The position numbers and the translations under genes are program-made. A DNA stretch of 64,000 nucleotides from Undaria pinnatifida (lineage: Eukaryota > Sar > Phaeophyceae > Laminariales > Alariaceae), in the NCBI GenBank assembly GCA_012845835.1, contig JABAKD010000009.1, positions 18,425,318-18,489,317 on the forward strand. The letters are read 5' to 3'. Shown here one piece after another: positions 11,338-21,512 of this stretch (position 1 is the stretch's first letter; each line of letters starts with the position of its first letter). The notes beneath the pieces are model-generated. The model was given only the letters and a program-made list of their open reading frames with translations, did not search any database and had not been told where the DNA came from.

Positions 11338-11665
11338 ACCATTCTTCTTCTTCTTCTTGCACACTTTCACTCTCCAGCTTCTGGACACGCCGTGGTCACA
11401 GGTGTCAACCCTTCTCCTCCCCGGTTCTTGCCTTCAATTTTTATCGCGCATAGGGTCCAGCAATCCCACTGCTCGTCGATTGTTCATCGAGTGTTGCTAA
11501 CTCACGCTCTCGCGCTTTCCGCAAGTCAATTTGTCCACAAGAAAAAGTCCCAACGAATTTATACGCGTATGCACTCGGCGGGGCTCGAACTCACGAAACT
11601 GACCTATACCGGCTCGTATACCAGGCTCGAGGATAACCTGATACGCCACCGGGGCGACCATATAG
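11338..11665 (-). mobile_element. S2 SINE, reverse orientation
   Basis: The sequence runs from the A-tail complement (TTCTTCTTCTTGCACAC) through CCGTGGTCACAGGTGTC and CTCACGCTCTCGCGCTTTCC to the tRNA-like head ending CGCCACCGGGGCGACC. It is close to full length. It abuts the right half of the split hAT-A. Confidence 0.85.
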
Positions 11666-11689
11666 ACTACCAGGTATGTATTTATTGTG

Positions 11690-12566
11690 AATAGAATCGA
11701 TTTGGTGGAACCATACGAATTTGGCTCCGATCGGGAAACCACGTACTGTATTGGGTATTGTCAATGTTTTTCCGATCGGAATACTACAGATATGCCTTGA
11801 CGGCGGTGCAGCTATATCATCGATATCTTGAAGCATCCTCTGTGTTTCCTCGGTATCGCTTCGCTTCTTTGTGGTGGCACTTTTTTGTCTTATCGAACTT
11901 ACTGGTGGACAAAATCGGGCTTGCCACCGCCATTATTGTTTTTGAGGCGCCACAGCCGGCTACGGCATGATCTGTTACAGAGCAGCAGCCGTGAGCGCGG
12001 CTATTGCCCCGGTCGCCACTCTTTGAGGTTCACGATTTATCGCCTCTCTCGGTGGTGGTTTTGTCGATAATGCCCTTAAAGCTATGTGATGGATTGCCTC
12101 TGGGACGTTGGCCCAGTGAGAACACGCCATGCAAGTTGGATGAAATCCTCCACTTGAAATCGAGCTTCCCCCCCGAGGGGGTGTGCGTTTACCCGGGTAT
12201 TACCCGCACCGGGAACTTCTCTAAGTTATGTAGGAATTCATACCTGTACTCGTACCCGGAACTTCTGTACGTTCGGTACGCCCGTTCCACAATACCCGGA
12301 ACTTCTGGAAGTTCTGTAAGACTTTCATACCCGTAGCCGGAAGTTCTGTGAGTTATGTAGGACATTCAACACCGTACCCGGAACTTCTGTGAGTTCTGTA
12401 CACCATTGCCACAAAACCCGGGGTACGGGTACAGCACCTTTTGTACCCGCCCGGAACTTGTGGAAGTTCTGTAATACTTTCATACCCGTACCCGAAACTT
12501 CTGGAAGTTCTGTAAGACTCCCATACCCTTACCCGGAATCCACGAACCTTGAAGAACATAACCTTG
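11690..12566 (+). mobile_element. hAT-A split copy, right half
   Basis: It aligns through its length with 14190-15148, sharing landmarks ACATACGAATTTG-like, ATCCTCTGTGTTTTC-like, TAGGCGCCACAGCCGG-like and GAGAACATGTCATGCAAGTT-like blocks. It then enters the CCCGGAACTTCTG array (12180-12545) and the terminus AACATAACCTTG. The open frames here are not conserved with the 14.2 kb copy, arguing against coding. Confidence 0.7.
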
Positions 12567-12574
12567 GAAGATTT

Positions 12575-12640
12575 CGTCGAAACTCATATTTGCAAGCTGT
12601 GTGTGTTAAAGTACTCCGATCGCGCGTATTACTGGATATA
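12575..12640 (+). repeat. HR dispersed repeat, right half
   Basis: CGTCGAAACTCATATTTGCA followed by AGCTGTGTGTG and a CTCCGATCGCGCG block completes the HR copy started at 385. Confidence 0.7.
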
Positions 12641-13390
12641 GTCGTGTAATGTACGTGGTACAGCAGTTCCCAGTTGCTGATGTTTGAATTAACTCTTTTC
12701 AAAACATCTATTAAAAGAGTCCGTGGCCACACGAAATGCTGGAGCCCCAGGAGACCTCAAAAAACAAATTATGCCACGGGTAGACTGTATTGTAAAATGG
12801 TTGACTCGGAACGGAGAGAGGGAACGATTTTTGTTGTTTTGCTGCTTTTTCGGCTTTTGAGATGGTAACTCCTTTGGCCTCGGGGACTTGAAGGACGGAA
12901 AAAGTGGGGGGGGGGGAAGTAAAAAGTAACGACTACAGCAGCATCGATCAGATGAAGCAGCACGACCTGCGCAGGTTGAGGTGCGCTCTTGCTGCGATTC
13001 ACGGAAACCTCCGACACGCTTGCAGCGTGATGCTAGTCGTATCATGACCGCTGCGCGTTCCCGCTAGACGATTGGTAAGAACGCGCCTGATTCATGGGCT
13101 TCAGACGTTTTCTTACGGTCATACATAGCCCATATGATGATACATAGCACCTGGTTTAGTTTTGGTTGCCACACCCGGGTTCCTTACTCCTTAGGGGTTA
13201 CTGTAGTCCAGATAAATCGTGTCGCCAGGTTGGGTACTTGTAGCAAGTTAGACCTCACGAGCATAAGAGCATAGCTTATCGTTTAGCCGGTAAATGGTGG
13301 GGACTGGGGATCAAACTGAGAAAGAGGGCGCTGAACGGCAGAGGACCAAGCCGCTGGTAGAGCCATCCACATTAGTACTCTAACGCAGTA
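12641..13390. other. No gene recognised
   Basis: It contains a G run near 12906 and a weak tRNA-like stretch on the minus strand (13310-13370: TGGCTCTACCAGCGGCTTGG then TTTGATCCCC). I do not call the latter a gene because no clear cloverleaf can be built. Confidence 0.35.
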
Positions 13391-13398
13391 GTATTTTG

Positions 13399-15148
13399 CA
13401 AGGTTGTGTTCAGTAGGCTACGTACAAACCATACCCAACAAAGAACTTCTGTAAGTTCTGCAGGACTTTCATACCCGTACCCGGAACTTCTGGAAGTTCT
13501 GTAACCCCGTGGCCACAATACCCGGGGTACGGGTACAGCATGTTTTGTACCCGCTCGGAACTTCTGTCAGTTCTGTACACCCGTGCCACAATACCCGGAA
13601 GTCCTGTAAGATCCCCATTCCCTTACCCGGAACTTGTGTGATTTCTGTAAGACTGTGTCACAATACCCGAGTTACGGGCATACCTTTGTTACAATACCCG
13701 GGGAGCCCTGTCTGTATCCATTCAGGTTTAATCCGAAGAGTGTATCGTGCATTACGATGTTATATGATATGCCATATGGTATGTATATATATATTTATTC
13801 TCCCGCGGATGGTGAAAACTACAGCTTAAGCTCACCTCGCTTCCGCGTATTTTCATACACGTCGTGATCGATTTAACTCAATTGCCTTCGCAATCCAGCG
13901 CTAGCTGGCGTGTCCTTCGGTTCCCGCTATAGCGATAGCGTCAGCTGTCCCTATCGGCGGTCCTCGTTACTACCCCCCGGCAGCCTATAATATGTCTTTG
14001 TCAGTGACACACACGGAGCAACACCGAACAGCAGTTACTTTTATGTCTCTATGTACACAGCAGTAGTACGTATCGTATAATAATGATTTTATAATAATAA
14101 TATAGCACCTGTTGTTGTTTTTCTTTCATTTCTAATGTAAGGGCACGTATTAACCACACGGACACTTTTAAATCGAAAATATTCTTTTTTTATGAATGGA
14201 ATTGAATTCGATTCGATTCGGTGGGAAACATACGAATTTGCGTCCTCTCGGAACACCACGTATTACTTCGTATTGTCAATACTTTTTTCGTTTTTTTTCC
14301 CGGCCGGAATAATTTGCGGATCTCGCGATCGATATCATCCGAGTCTTGAACTATCCTCTGTGTTTTCGGTAGCTTCGCTTCTTTGTCGTGGCACTTCGAT
14401 TGACTTGTCGAGCTGGTGGCAAATTTGGGCTCGCGACCGCCATTATTTATTTTTTAGGCGCCACAGCCGGGGTACGCTATGGTATGACCGGATACAGAAC
14501 CGTATGATAGACGTAAGCGCAGCTGTTGCCCCGTTCGACACTCGTCGAGGTTCACGAGTTATCGCCTCTGTGGTGGTTGTCGATTGCCCTCAAAGCTACG
14601 ACGGGTTGCCTCGGGGGACGTTGGTTGGCCCGGTGAGAACATGTCATGCAAGTTCGATGGAATCCTGCACTTCATATCGAACTCCTCCCCCAAGGCCGTG
14701 TATTTACCTGGGTATTACCCGTACCCGGAACTTCTGTAAGTTATGTACGCCAGTGCCACGAATACCCGGGGTACGGGTACAGCATTTTTATACCCACCCG
14801 GAACGTCAGTAAGTTCTGTACGCCCGTGCCACAATACCCGAAACTTTTGGAAGCTCTTAACACTTACATACCCGTACCCGGAACTTCTGTGACTTCTATA
14901 CGACGTTCAGACCCGTACCCGGACCTTCTGTGACTTCTGTACGCCCCGTGCCACAATACCCGGGGTACGGGTACAGCGCTTTTTGCACCCGCCCGGAACT
15001 TCTGTGAGTTCTTTACACCCGTGCCTCAATACACGGAACTTCTGGAAGTTCCGTGACACTTGCACACCCGTACCCGAAACTTGTGGAAGTTCTGTAAGAC
15101 TCTCATACCCTTACCCGGAATCCACAAACCTCACAGAACATAACCTTG
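13399..15148. mobile_element. hAT-A element, intact ends (1750 bp)
   Basis: The termini are CAAGGTTGTGTTCAG and CAGAACATAACCTTG (inverted, 12-13 of 15 matching). The octamer GTATTTTG is exact at 13391-13398 and 15149-15156. Subterminal CCCGGAACTTCTG arrays lie at 13435-13700 and 14700-15120 around a ~1 kb unique middle. The longest ORF (14192-14812) is poor in domains and not conserved in the 11.7 kb copy, so the element is non-autonomous. Confidence 0.85.
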
Positions 15149-15188
15149 GTATTTTGCGCTGATGTGCGTTCGGAGCTGGGATACCATG

Positions 15189-15788
15189 ATATCCTTTGAG
15201 AACGCCCCCCGAGGCGCACAAACATTTTTGCCGGATAAAAACACCCAGGGGCGTTCTCAGAGGTAGAGGGGTGGTCTTCCCCCCCAAAAAAAACACCCCG
15301 GGGCAAAAAATCCCAGGGGTTGTGGGTCTCTTTTTTGCTGTTCGGAGCAGGAGCACTCACCGGACATTCACAAACACTTTGCGGCGGACCTCTCGCAGTG
15401 GAACCTACGATGTCGGGCCTATGCAACATGTAAGAGAAAGCATTCAAGAAGCAGAACGCGGGCGATTGGGGAAGCTTGCGGCGTTTGCCGCCGGGGCGTG
15501 AACCCCCTTCCCCGACCTCAAATGGGGTCGGGTGAAACGAGAGTACCCCACGCCCGGGTTCGTCCTCACTCGCACCACCGAGCAAACAGGGCGTTCCTTG
15601 GGTGTTCTTTGGCCGACCCGTGGGGTAGCAACTACATGGGCGCATGAAGAACGCCGCGGGGCGAACTCAGAGGTACGAGGGCGAAAAACAAAGCAAAAAA
15701 AGTTACCCGGCGACATGGTTTTTGGGTTTACCAGCGGTGTTTTGGGGGGGCGGGCGTTCTCAGGGAAGGGGGCGTTCTAAAAGGATAT
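15189..15788. mobile_element. 600-bp TIR element, GC-rich
   Basis: The left end is ATATCCTTTGAGAACGCCCC and the right end is the reverse complement with one mismatch (GGGGCGTTCTAAAAGGATAT), 21 bp in all. Subterminal copies of GCGTTCTCAGAGGTA lie at 15252 and, in altered form, at 15660. ORFs on both strands (minus 15103-15645; plus 15532-15780) have no domain and cross the element boundary or the GC-rich tracts. The target duplication cannot be separated from the ATAT in the termini. Confidence 0.7.
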
Positions 15789-15789
15789 T

Positions 15790-16475
15790 TCCGTACTCGT
15801 CATCTCGAATTATCATGGCTTTGGGACTTCAGAATGGAAAAGAGTCGACATAACACCTTACTAAACCTTATTAAATACTTGAAAGTAGTATTATGTAATT
15901 GCGATTAGACGACCACACGAAGCAGGTGGGGCAGGGTAGGGATTGTGTCCGAATTGCAACGCAAGGAAATGGGCCACACGCGCTCAGTATATATGCCGAC
16001 AGATGAACGGTTGCACGCGCTCCCTGCTCCCCAGAAGGTCGAAAAGACCGTAAAGACCGTGCTTGTCGCTGTTTAGGTCGCTACCAGGTATGTCGCTGTG
16101 TGGTGATGCTTGGAGCGTTCCACCGGGGGTATACTTGTCATAATGTTATTCCAGGTAAATCGTATCACTCAGACCGTAAATGTCGGGTAGATTGGAACCT
16201 TTTTGTGGCGTATCGCACAGCTAGTCCCTTCTACTTACGATCAGATTGGTATGATGTGCCGATGCGGTATCAAAAGTATTGAAAAGTATCGCCTGTATAG
16301 AACTACCAGGTGCTTATTTTTGTCTTTATTCCGAGAGGACCCGGTTGATGCATCCCTGGCCTCTCAAGACCTCTCACTTGGACGCCGCCTTCTTCCGTTA
16401 CTTGCGGAACGGTCCAGCTTTTATTTGATTTGTTTCTTCGCTTTTTTTTTGTTGCACGAAGTATCATCAAACCAG
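15790..16475. other. No gene recognised
   Basis: The sequence contains several ACCAGGTA motifs (16083, 16305) but no repeat block or ORF worth naming. Confidence 0.4.
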
Positions 16476-17040
16476 GTCCGCTCAGCTCAGCAGCGCAGCA
16501 CCGTGCCCTGTCGTCCCCTGCCGTGCGTTGTGGTGCTATGCTGTGCTATGCCGTGTTGTGCCGTGTTGTGTCGTGCTGCATGCTTTGCTGTACTTACTCT
16601 TTCATATAAGATGTCAGTATCACCAGGTCTTAGCTGAGCTCAGCTTGGCTCGTCAACTCAGCTCAGCTCAGCAGCGCACCGCAGCGCTAGCTCAGCAGCG
16701 CAACGCCGTGCAGTGCCGTGCCCTGCCGTACGGTGCGGTACTGTGCGATGATATGCCGTGCTTTGCCGTGCTGCGTGCTTTGCTGTACTTACTCTTTCGT
16801 ACATGCCAGATTCGAAGTATCATACTAGGCACCGGTACTACTACACACACTAGGTTTGTACGTACTACGTTGAAGCACAAAATATGCATTCTCAGCTCAG
16901 CTCAGCCCAGCTATAGCTCAGCAGCGCAGCGCCGTGTGGTGCCGTGCGGTGCCGTGTTTTGCGTCCTCGGTGCGGTTCTGTGCCGTGCTGCGCTGTGCTT
17001 TCTTTCGAACATATAGCTGTACTAGGTATCATGCGAAGTA
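16476..17040 (+). repeat. CAGCTCAG / GTGCCGTGC tandem repeat, three units
   Basis: Each unit has a CTCAGCTCAGCAGCGCAGC block (16480, 16660, 16890), then GTGCCGTG-type pentamer-like runs, then GCTTTGCTGTACTTACTCTTTC and a ACCAGGT/ACTAGGT motif. Unit length is about 190-230 bp. The Cys/Ala/Val-rich ORFs follow from the repeat. Confidence 0.75.
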
Positions 17041-17459
17041 CCTGGTACCGGTATGTACGTACGTGTTTACTCTTCTTTTTGCGCTGTTCATTTGATTATC
17101 GTCTCTCGGTCCTCACGTTCTCGATCCTCATGTTTTGTTTTCGCAATGTACACCCGTACTGCCGATGAGAAGGTGACATCGACAACAAGCACACAGCACA
17201 GCACAGGGCAATCAGCTCTGCACAAGCAGCTCTTGGCATTATCGAATCGCCCGTTGCACCACATCATGGGCCTTTTATTTCTGCCCCGTTCACATTTTTA
17301 GTTGTACGCTTCCTTGCGCGAGCGGTACGGGCGGCTGACGCCGCCCGCGCAGCGGAGCCCTCGTAAACTTTATTGCGTTGCACTTGCATTTTTTTCCTCG
17401 TTGTTTTTTTCCTTCTTTGTGTTCAGCTTGCAGCGGTGTTGATGGAGAAACCGCCCGTA

Positions 17460-17647
17460 TGAACTCCGCCACGTTTGCTGCTGTACAGCAGTTACAGCAC
17501 TTGGAGCTCGACTCTAGTGCGGTACCCTTGAGTTTGGGGGGGCAATTTAGTACGGTGAAAATCGGTTGCGACGACGTCGTTCTGCAGCAGTGCGACTGGC
17601 GCGCAAGCATGTACCGAACTATTGCGAGCGAAAGGTGTTCTTTCTGA
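17460..17647 (+). CDS. Short hypothetical ORF, weak
   Basis: A 62-codon frame from ATG at 17460 (MNSATFAAVQQLQHLELD...) to TGA at 17647. The composition is ordinary (leucine, valine, aspartate, few repeats), unlike the repeat-derived ORFs nearby. The frame is open upstream to 17378 and a possible acceptor (TTCAG) lies at 17421-17425, so it could also be an internal or last exon. No family is recognised and there is no partner exon. Confidence 0.2.
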
Positions 17648-17649
17648 GT

Positions 17650-19605
17650 GCGATCCCCACATTTTATGATGTCCCGACGTATCGTACATCATCCAGCAAC
17701 TCAGCACGGGCGCAGCTATTTTAAAACTCGAGTCTTTTTGGGGGAGTTTCATCGGTCAGACACCCATATGCTGGTTTCGCTGTTGTTCCGTTTTTGGTTT
17801 AGGGCGGGCGGTGGCGTTTAGTTCCAATATCCCAACCCAAATCCTGGAAACCCGAAACAACACTGAGGCGGGTAAAATACCGTCTGACCTGTGAATATCT
17901 CCCAACAGACTCGGGTTTACAAATGTTTTATTCATTTTCAGTAGAAGACGGCAGGATTACCAACTACCAACGTCAGCTGGCTGTAGCTCCCCTTCCCGAA
18001 CCGCACAAACTCGCGCGGTGTCATGTTCGGCAAGGGAGCTGATTTGCCTGTAACTCTTAACCCGATGCCAAAAGTCCCTGAAGGCCACAACTGCCGTGGC
18101 CACTATTGTCGCGGAGGATGTGGTAGCCGCCGTCACGGCCTTTGTCGTTTGTGGCGAAGAGGAGGGTCCAGACACAATGATAACCTATTGGCTACGATAG
18201 GTAAGGAAGAGATCCTGTCATAGCCAATACCGGTCGGTGATAACCCATTCTACCTTACGAGGCACGCGTCCCACGTGCCTTACCGCCAAAGCGGTTGCCG
18301 TTGACGCATCGAAAGCAACGGTGAGGACGCGGAAAGCGGAAGTGGCCTTTGTAGAAGAAAACTTCCGATAAAAGCCAAAGCCCCAACAAATGATACGTTA
18401 CTCAAACATTATTGCTGCGAACTCCCTACACACATTCCACTTTATTGCGGTACCGCGCTACATCAGGATGTGTCGGGCCCCCAGCTTCCCTTGTTACCCA
18501 CCTTCCCTTGTCGCCCACCTTCGCATCCCTCACCCTAGTATTTGTTGATTGGTGAATCGGGGGTTTTGTAGCGACGCATGTTTTCTTTTTGTCCTCCGCC
18601 CGGCCGTACCATTGGTTCACAGTAACGCCTCGGCCGTTTTCTCACTGCCATAACTTTCGAACTCAAGGTCCAAGTATTTTCCCCAAAAAGTTGTGTATAC
18701 AGGTTTTATTAACCCTTTTGGGAATGGCATAATGCGACCATAGAAACGACTGCATACGACTATTACCATTCTTACCCCCTTTGGGGGGCCATGTAGTGCG
18801 GTAGAACCAACTATAACCGCGCTATTGTCATGGTGCGAGCATGCAGCACGTGGCAGCAGTGCAAGCTATGCACGTGTCTTACAGGCACTAGTTGCATTGG
18901 AGCTCGACAGTAAAGTCGTCGTGAGGTAATCTAGCAGCCGGGGTTTCTTCGTGTGAAGGATGTTTGTTGCAGTCACCAGTTTCATTGGTCAAGTGAAGTG
19001 TTTGCCTCTGAAGCTCCTACAGGGCCAATATTAATAGTAGTATTTGATGGTACCATGTTCTCGAGAGCCTGGGAAGAGCACGCAGTAGTGTGAGTATGAG
19101 TATGAGCCATGCTTTGCGCGTGTCGTGGCATTGCGGTTTGGACACACCCCTCACCCCAACAGCCCGGGCTGTCTGGTGTGGCCGATTCCCTAATCGTTAG
19201 TAATTTTTTTTACGTGTTCTCGAAAAGTTTTTTGTTGTTGTTTCCTTTCCCCAAAATAAACATCGAAGGTAGGGTTTGCGGCACTTTCCTGCAAAACGGA
19301 GGGAAAAAATGGGGTACGACGCAGAGGTAAGAATTTGACGAAATGTACGGTTCATTTTTGCTCTCCGTATCATTGGCTTAAATTCACCGAGCATCTTCCA
19401 TGCCTGGCACGCACTACCTGCAGCTTGCTGCATCAACACCAAACGACAACTGCCGAGGGCACATAGACTCGAAAGGTGTAGCTGGAATACGACGCGGATG
19501 AGCGGCGTCGGATTGTGCCAGCGGCCGCCGGCGGCCTGGCGGCGTCCCGCTGCTGCGATACGCTCTCGCCCGCTTGATGTCGTAAAGGATGCGTTGTTCC
19601 GAAAT
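17650..19605. other. No gene recognised
   Basis: Unassigned sequence. A few Gly/Cys-rich frames on the plus strand (18060-18180) lack any motif. The short block GCGGCCGCCGGCGGCC at 19521 is simply GC-rich. Confidence 0.4.
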
Positions 19606-19609
19606 GACT

Positions 19610-19965
19610 ACTCGTCGTATAGCTCACCCTGTCAAAACATATGCAAATGAGCTATCGCTTATACCTCAAGCGTTGAAAACATGTGCAGCTCATGCTCTTA
19701 TAGCTCGTTCAGGGACAAATGAGCTAGCTCATGCAGCTCTCATAGCTCACCTTGGTCAAATATGTGCGGATGAGCTATCCTGTATAGCTCAAGCTTATGT
19801 GCAGATGAGCTACCGCCTCTAGCTCAAGTTGGGAAAACATGTGCAGATGAGTTATCGTCTATAGCTCAAGCCGGCAAAACATGTGCAGATGGGCTATCCT
19901 CTGTAGCTCATCCCGGGACAAATGAGCTAGCTCATGCACGTAGCTTATTGTAGCTCTTACAGGCC
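19610..19965 (+). repeat. AGCTC minisatellite, left array
   Basis: Units of about 42-48 bp: AAAACATGTGCAGATGAGCT, then ATCGTCTATAGCTCAAGC. About seven units are present. The same unit forms the array at 21105-21512. Confidence 0.85.
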
Positions 19966-20450
19966 AAAACATGCAGGTGCTTAGATGTGTAGGTGAACAA
20001 ACCTGGCCTCCGGGACGACTGCGGAAAAAATGTAGGTTATACAGCTCACCATCCAGGTGAAACCTTAACGTCGGTACGTGCGACAGCATCGTACTCCGTC
20101 TCAACGTAAAAAAAGTATACCTGGTGTACTGAGTATACCTGGTATACTATCTGTAGCTGATATTAGTACCTGGTATATTGATATTAGGACCGTACTTCCA
20201 CCCTTATCGTAGTGTTTCAGTTAATTGAGCACGTAGCAACAGCAGTAGTCAATGTGGTTATATTGACACACAGCAGCACTTGAAATCCGTGCATCCCCAT
20301 CCCTCCAACTTGGCTTCGCGAAGCCTACCACAAAGTGTAAAAAATAAAGAAAAAAGAAGCAAAAAGAAAAAAATCATCCGCATCGCCCCAAGAACAGGCA
20401 TACAAGAGATGAAGAAACAGGTACAAAACGACAGCGCACAAGATCTGCCG

Positions 20451-20825
20451 CTACTCCCCGTTCATCCCCAAGGTTTCTAGTCCGAGAGAGCCTTCCCCTG
20501 CGGAGTCGCCGCAGCCGGCGCTAACGCCCTCTTTGCCCCCAGACCCCGCCTCCCCTGCGTCCTCGTCTTCGGCGGCGCCCACGCTCGCTTCGCCCGCAGA
20601 CTCCGCCTCGCCCGCAGAAAGGGCGGCCACCTCTGCCGTAGGGTTGGAAAGGCTAAGCCGGCGAGGTACCGTCTGGAGCGCCTGCTCAGTTGACAGGGCT
20701 GGCACTTCAATCGGGATATGGTCTTGGTTTCTGTTGAGGAACATCACAATCTCCGCGTCGCCCGCTTCTTGCTGGCTGCCGGCAGCCGAAGCACCTTTAA
20801 GGCTGCTTCCGCTGGTGGTGGGCAT
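20451..20825 (-). CDS. Hypothetical acidic protein, possibly element-borne
   Basis: A 124-codon frame on the minus strand from ATG at 20825. Residues 1-60 are mixed and look globular (MFLNRNQDHIPIEVPALS region); residues 65-110 are an Ala/Gly/Glu low-complexity stretch. A possible splice acceptor (CCTAG) precedes the ATG by two bases, so the true start may lie in an upstream exon. The ORF lies between two arrays of the same minisatellite, the layout seen in hAT-A, hAT-B and hAT-C, so it may be a captured fragment rather than a resident gene. No family is recognised. Confidence 0.35.
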   Translation of the reverse strand: MPTTSGSSLKGASAAGSQQEAGDAEIVMFLNRNQDHIPIEVPALSTEQALQTVPRRLSLSNPTAEVAALSAGEAESAGEASVGAAEDEDAGEAGSGGKEGVSAGCGDSAGEGSLGLETLGMNGE

Positions 20826-21104
20826 GCTAGGCGTGTTGTGTGGTGTTGTATGTGTATGCGTGCGAGCTCTTGTTTGTGGGTGGCAGGTGCCTTGATTTAG
20901 TTGAGTTGTTGGTCGGGTGCATGGGCATGGTTGTGCTGATAAAACAAATCCACCGGTACTGCTGCGTGTCTATGTGGCATATTAAGAACAGAAAAATCTC
21001 CGATCTCGTATATAAAGAAGGTATGGATGTTTTAGGTGGTGTCGTTGAGGCACGTAATGCCACGGTGTGGTGTGTATGTGCTCGTAACTGTGATTTGCGG
21101 CAGC

Positions 21105-21512
21105 TGCGTGAGCTAGCTCATGTATCGTTTATAGCTCGCGGCTTCAAAACATGTGCAGATGAGCTATCTCTATAGCTCAAGCGTTGAAAACATGTGCAGA
21201 TGAGCTATCGTCCATAGCACAATCTTCAAAAGCATGTGCAGATGAGCATCAACTATAGCTCACCCTTCGAAAACATGTGCAGATGAACTACCTTCTGTAG
21301 CTCAAGCCGGGAAAACATGTGCAGCTCATGTAGCTCGTATAGCTCACCCCGGGCAAACATGTGCGGATGAGCTATCGGCTATGGCTCAGCCTTCTAAAAC
21401 ATGTGCAGATGAGCTACCCTCCCGTAGCTTAAGCCGGGAAAACGTGTGCAGCTCATGTAGCTCACGTAGCTTACCGGTGAGCTACGGTCGAAAAGAGCTA
21501 GCTCGAGCTACG
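21105..21512 (+). repeat. AGCTC minisatellite, right array
   Basis: About eight units like those at 19610-19965, including CAAAACATGTGCAGATGAGC and TATAGCTCACCC. The last units become palindromic (GAGCTAGCTCGAGCTACGG near 21498). Confidence 0.85.

Larger units (their letters stand above)
427..12566. mobile_element. hAT-A element split by ~10.7 kb of nested insertions
   Basis: The left terminus CAAGGTTATATTCTG begins at 427 and the right terminus GAACATAACCTTG ends at 12566. Flanking octamers are GAAGATTC (419-426) and GAAGATTT (12567-12574), and the two halves of repeat HR lie outside them in the right order. The left half (427 to about 955) matches the left of the intact copy at 13399-15148; the right half (about 11690-12566) matches its right. 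Everything between is foreign repeat sequence. The 8-bp duplication and the CA..TG termini fit the hAT superfamily. No transposase is visible, so it would be non-autonomous. Alternatively, two independent truncated copies could share a target within the same repeat. Confidence 0.6.

Noticed and set aside
13310-13370. tRNA-like stretch on the minus strand
   Set aside because: A-box resemblance is fair but the T arm (TTTGATCCCC) lacks a pairing stem and no second copy was seen.
14192-14812. ORF of 206 codons inside hAT-A as a transposase
   Set aside because: No hAT motif, ends in the minisatellite, and the frame is not conserved in the second copy at 11690-12566.
15103-15645. Minus-strand ORF of 180 codons
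   Set aside because: It runs across the left boundary of the 600-bp TIR element into the hAT-A array, so it cannot be one gene; composition follows C/G runs.
19610-21512. Possible CRISPR array in the AGCTC repeats
   Set aside because: Same reasons: repeat and spacer are both conserved between units, and the context is eukaryotic.
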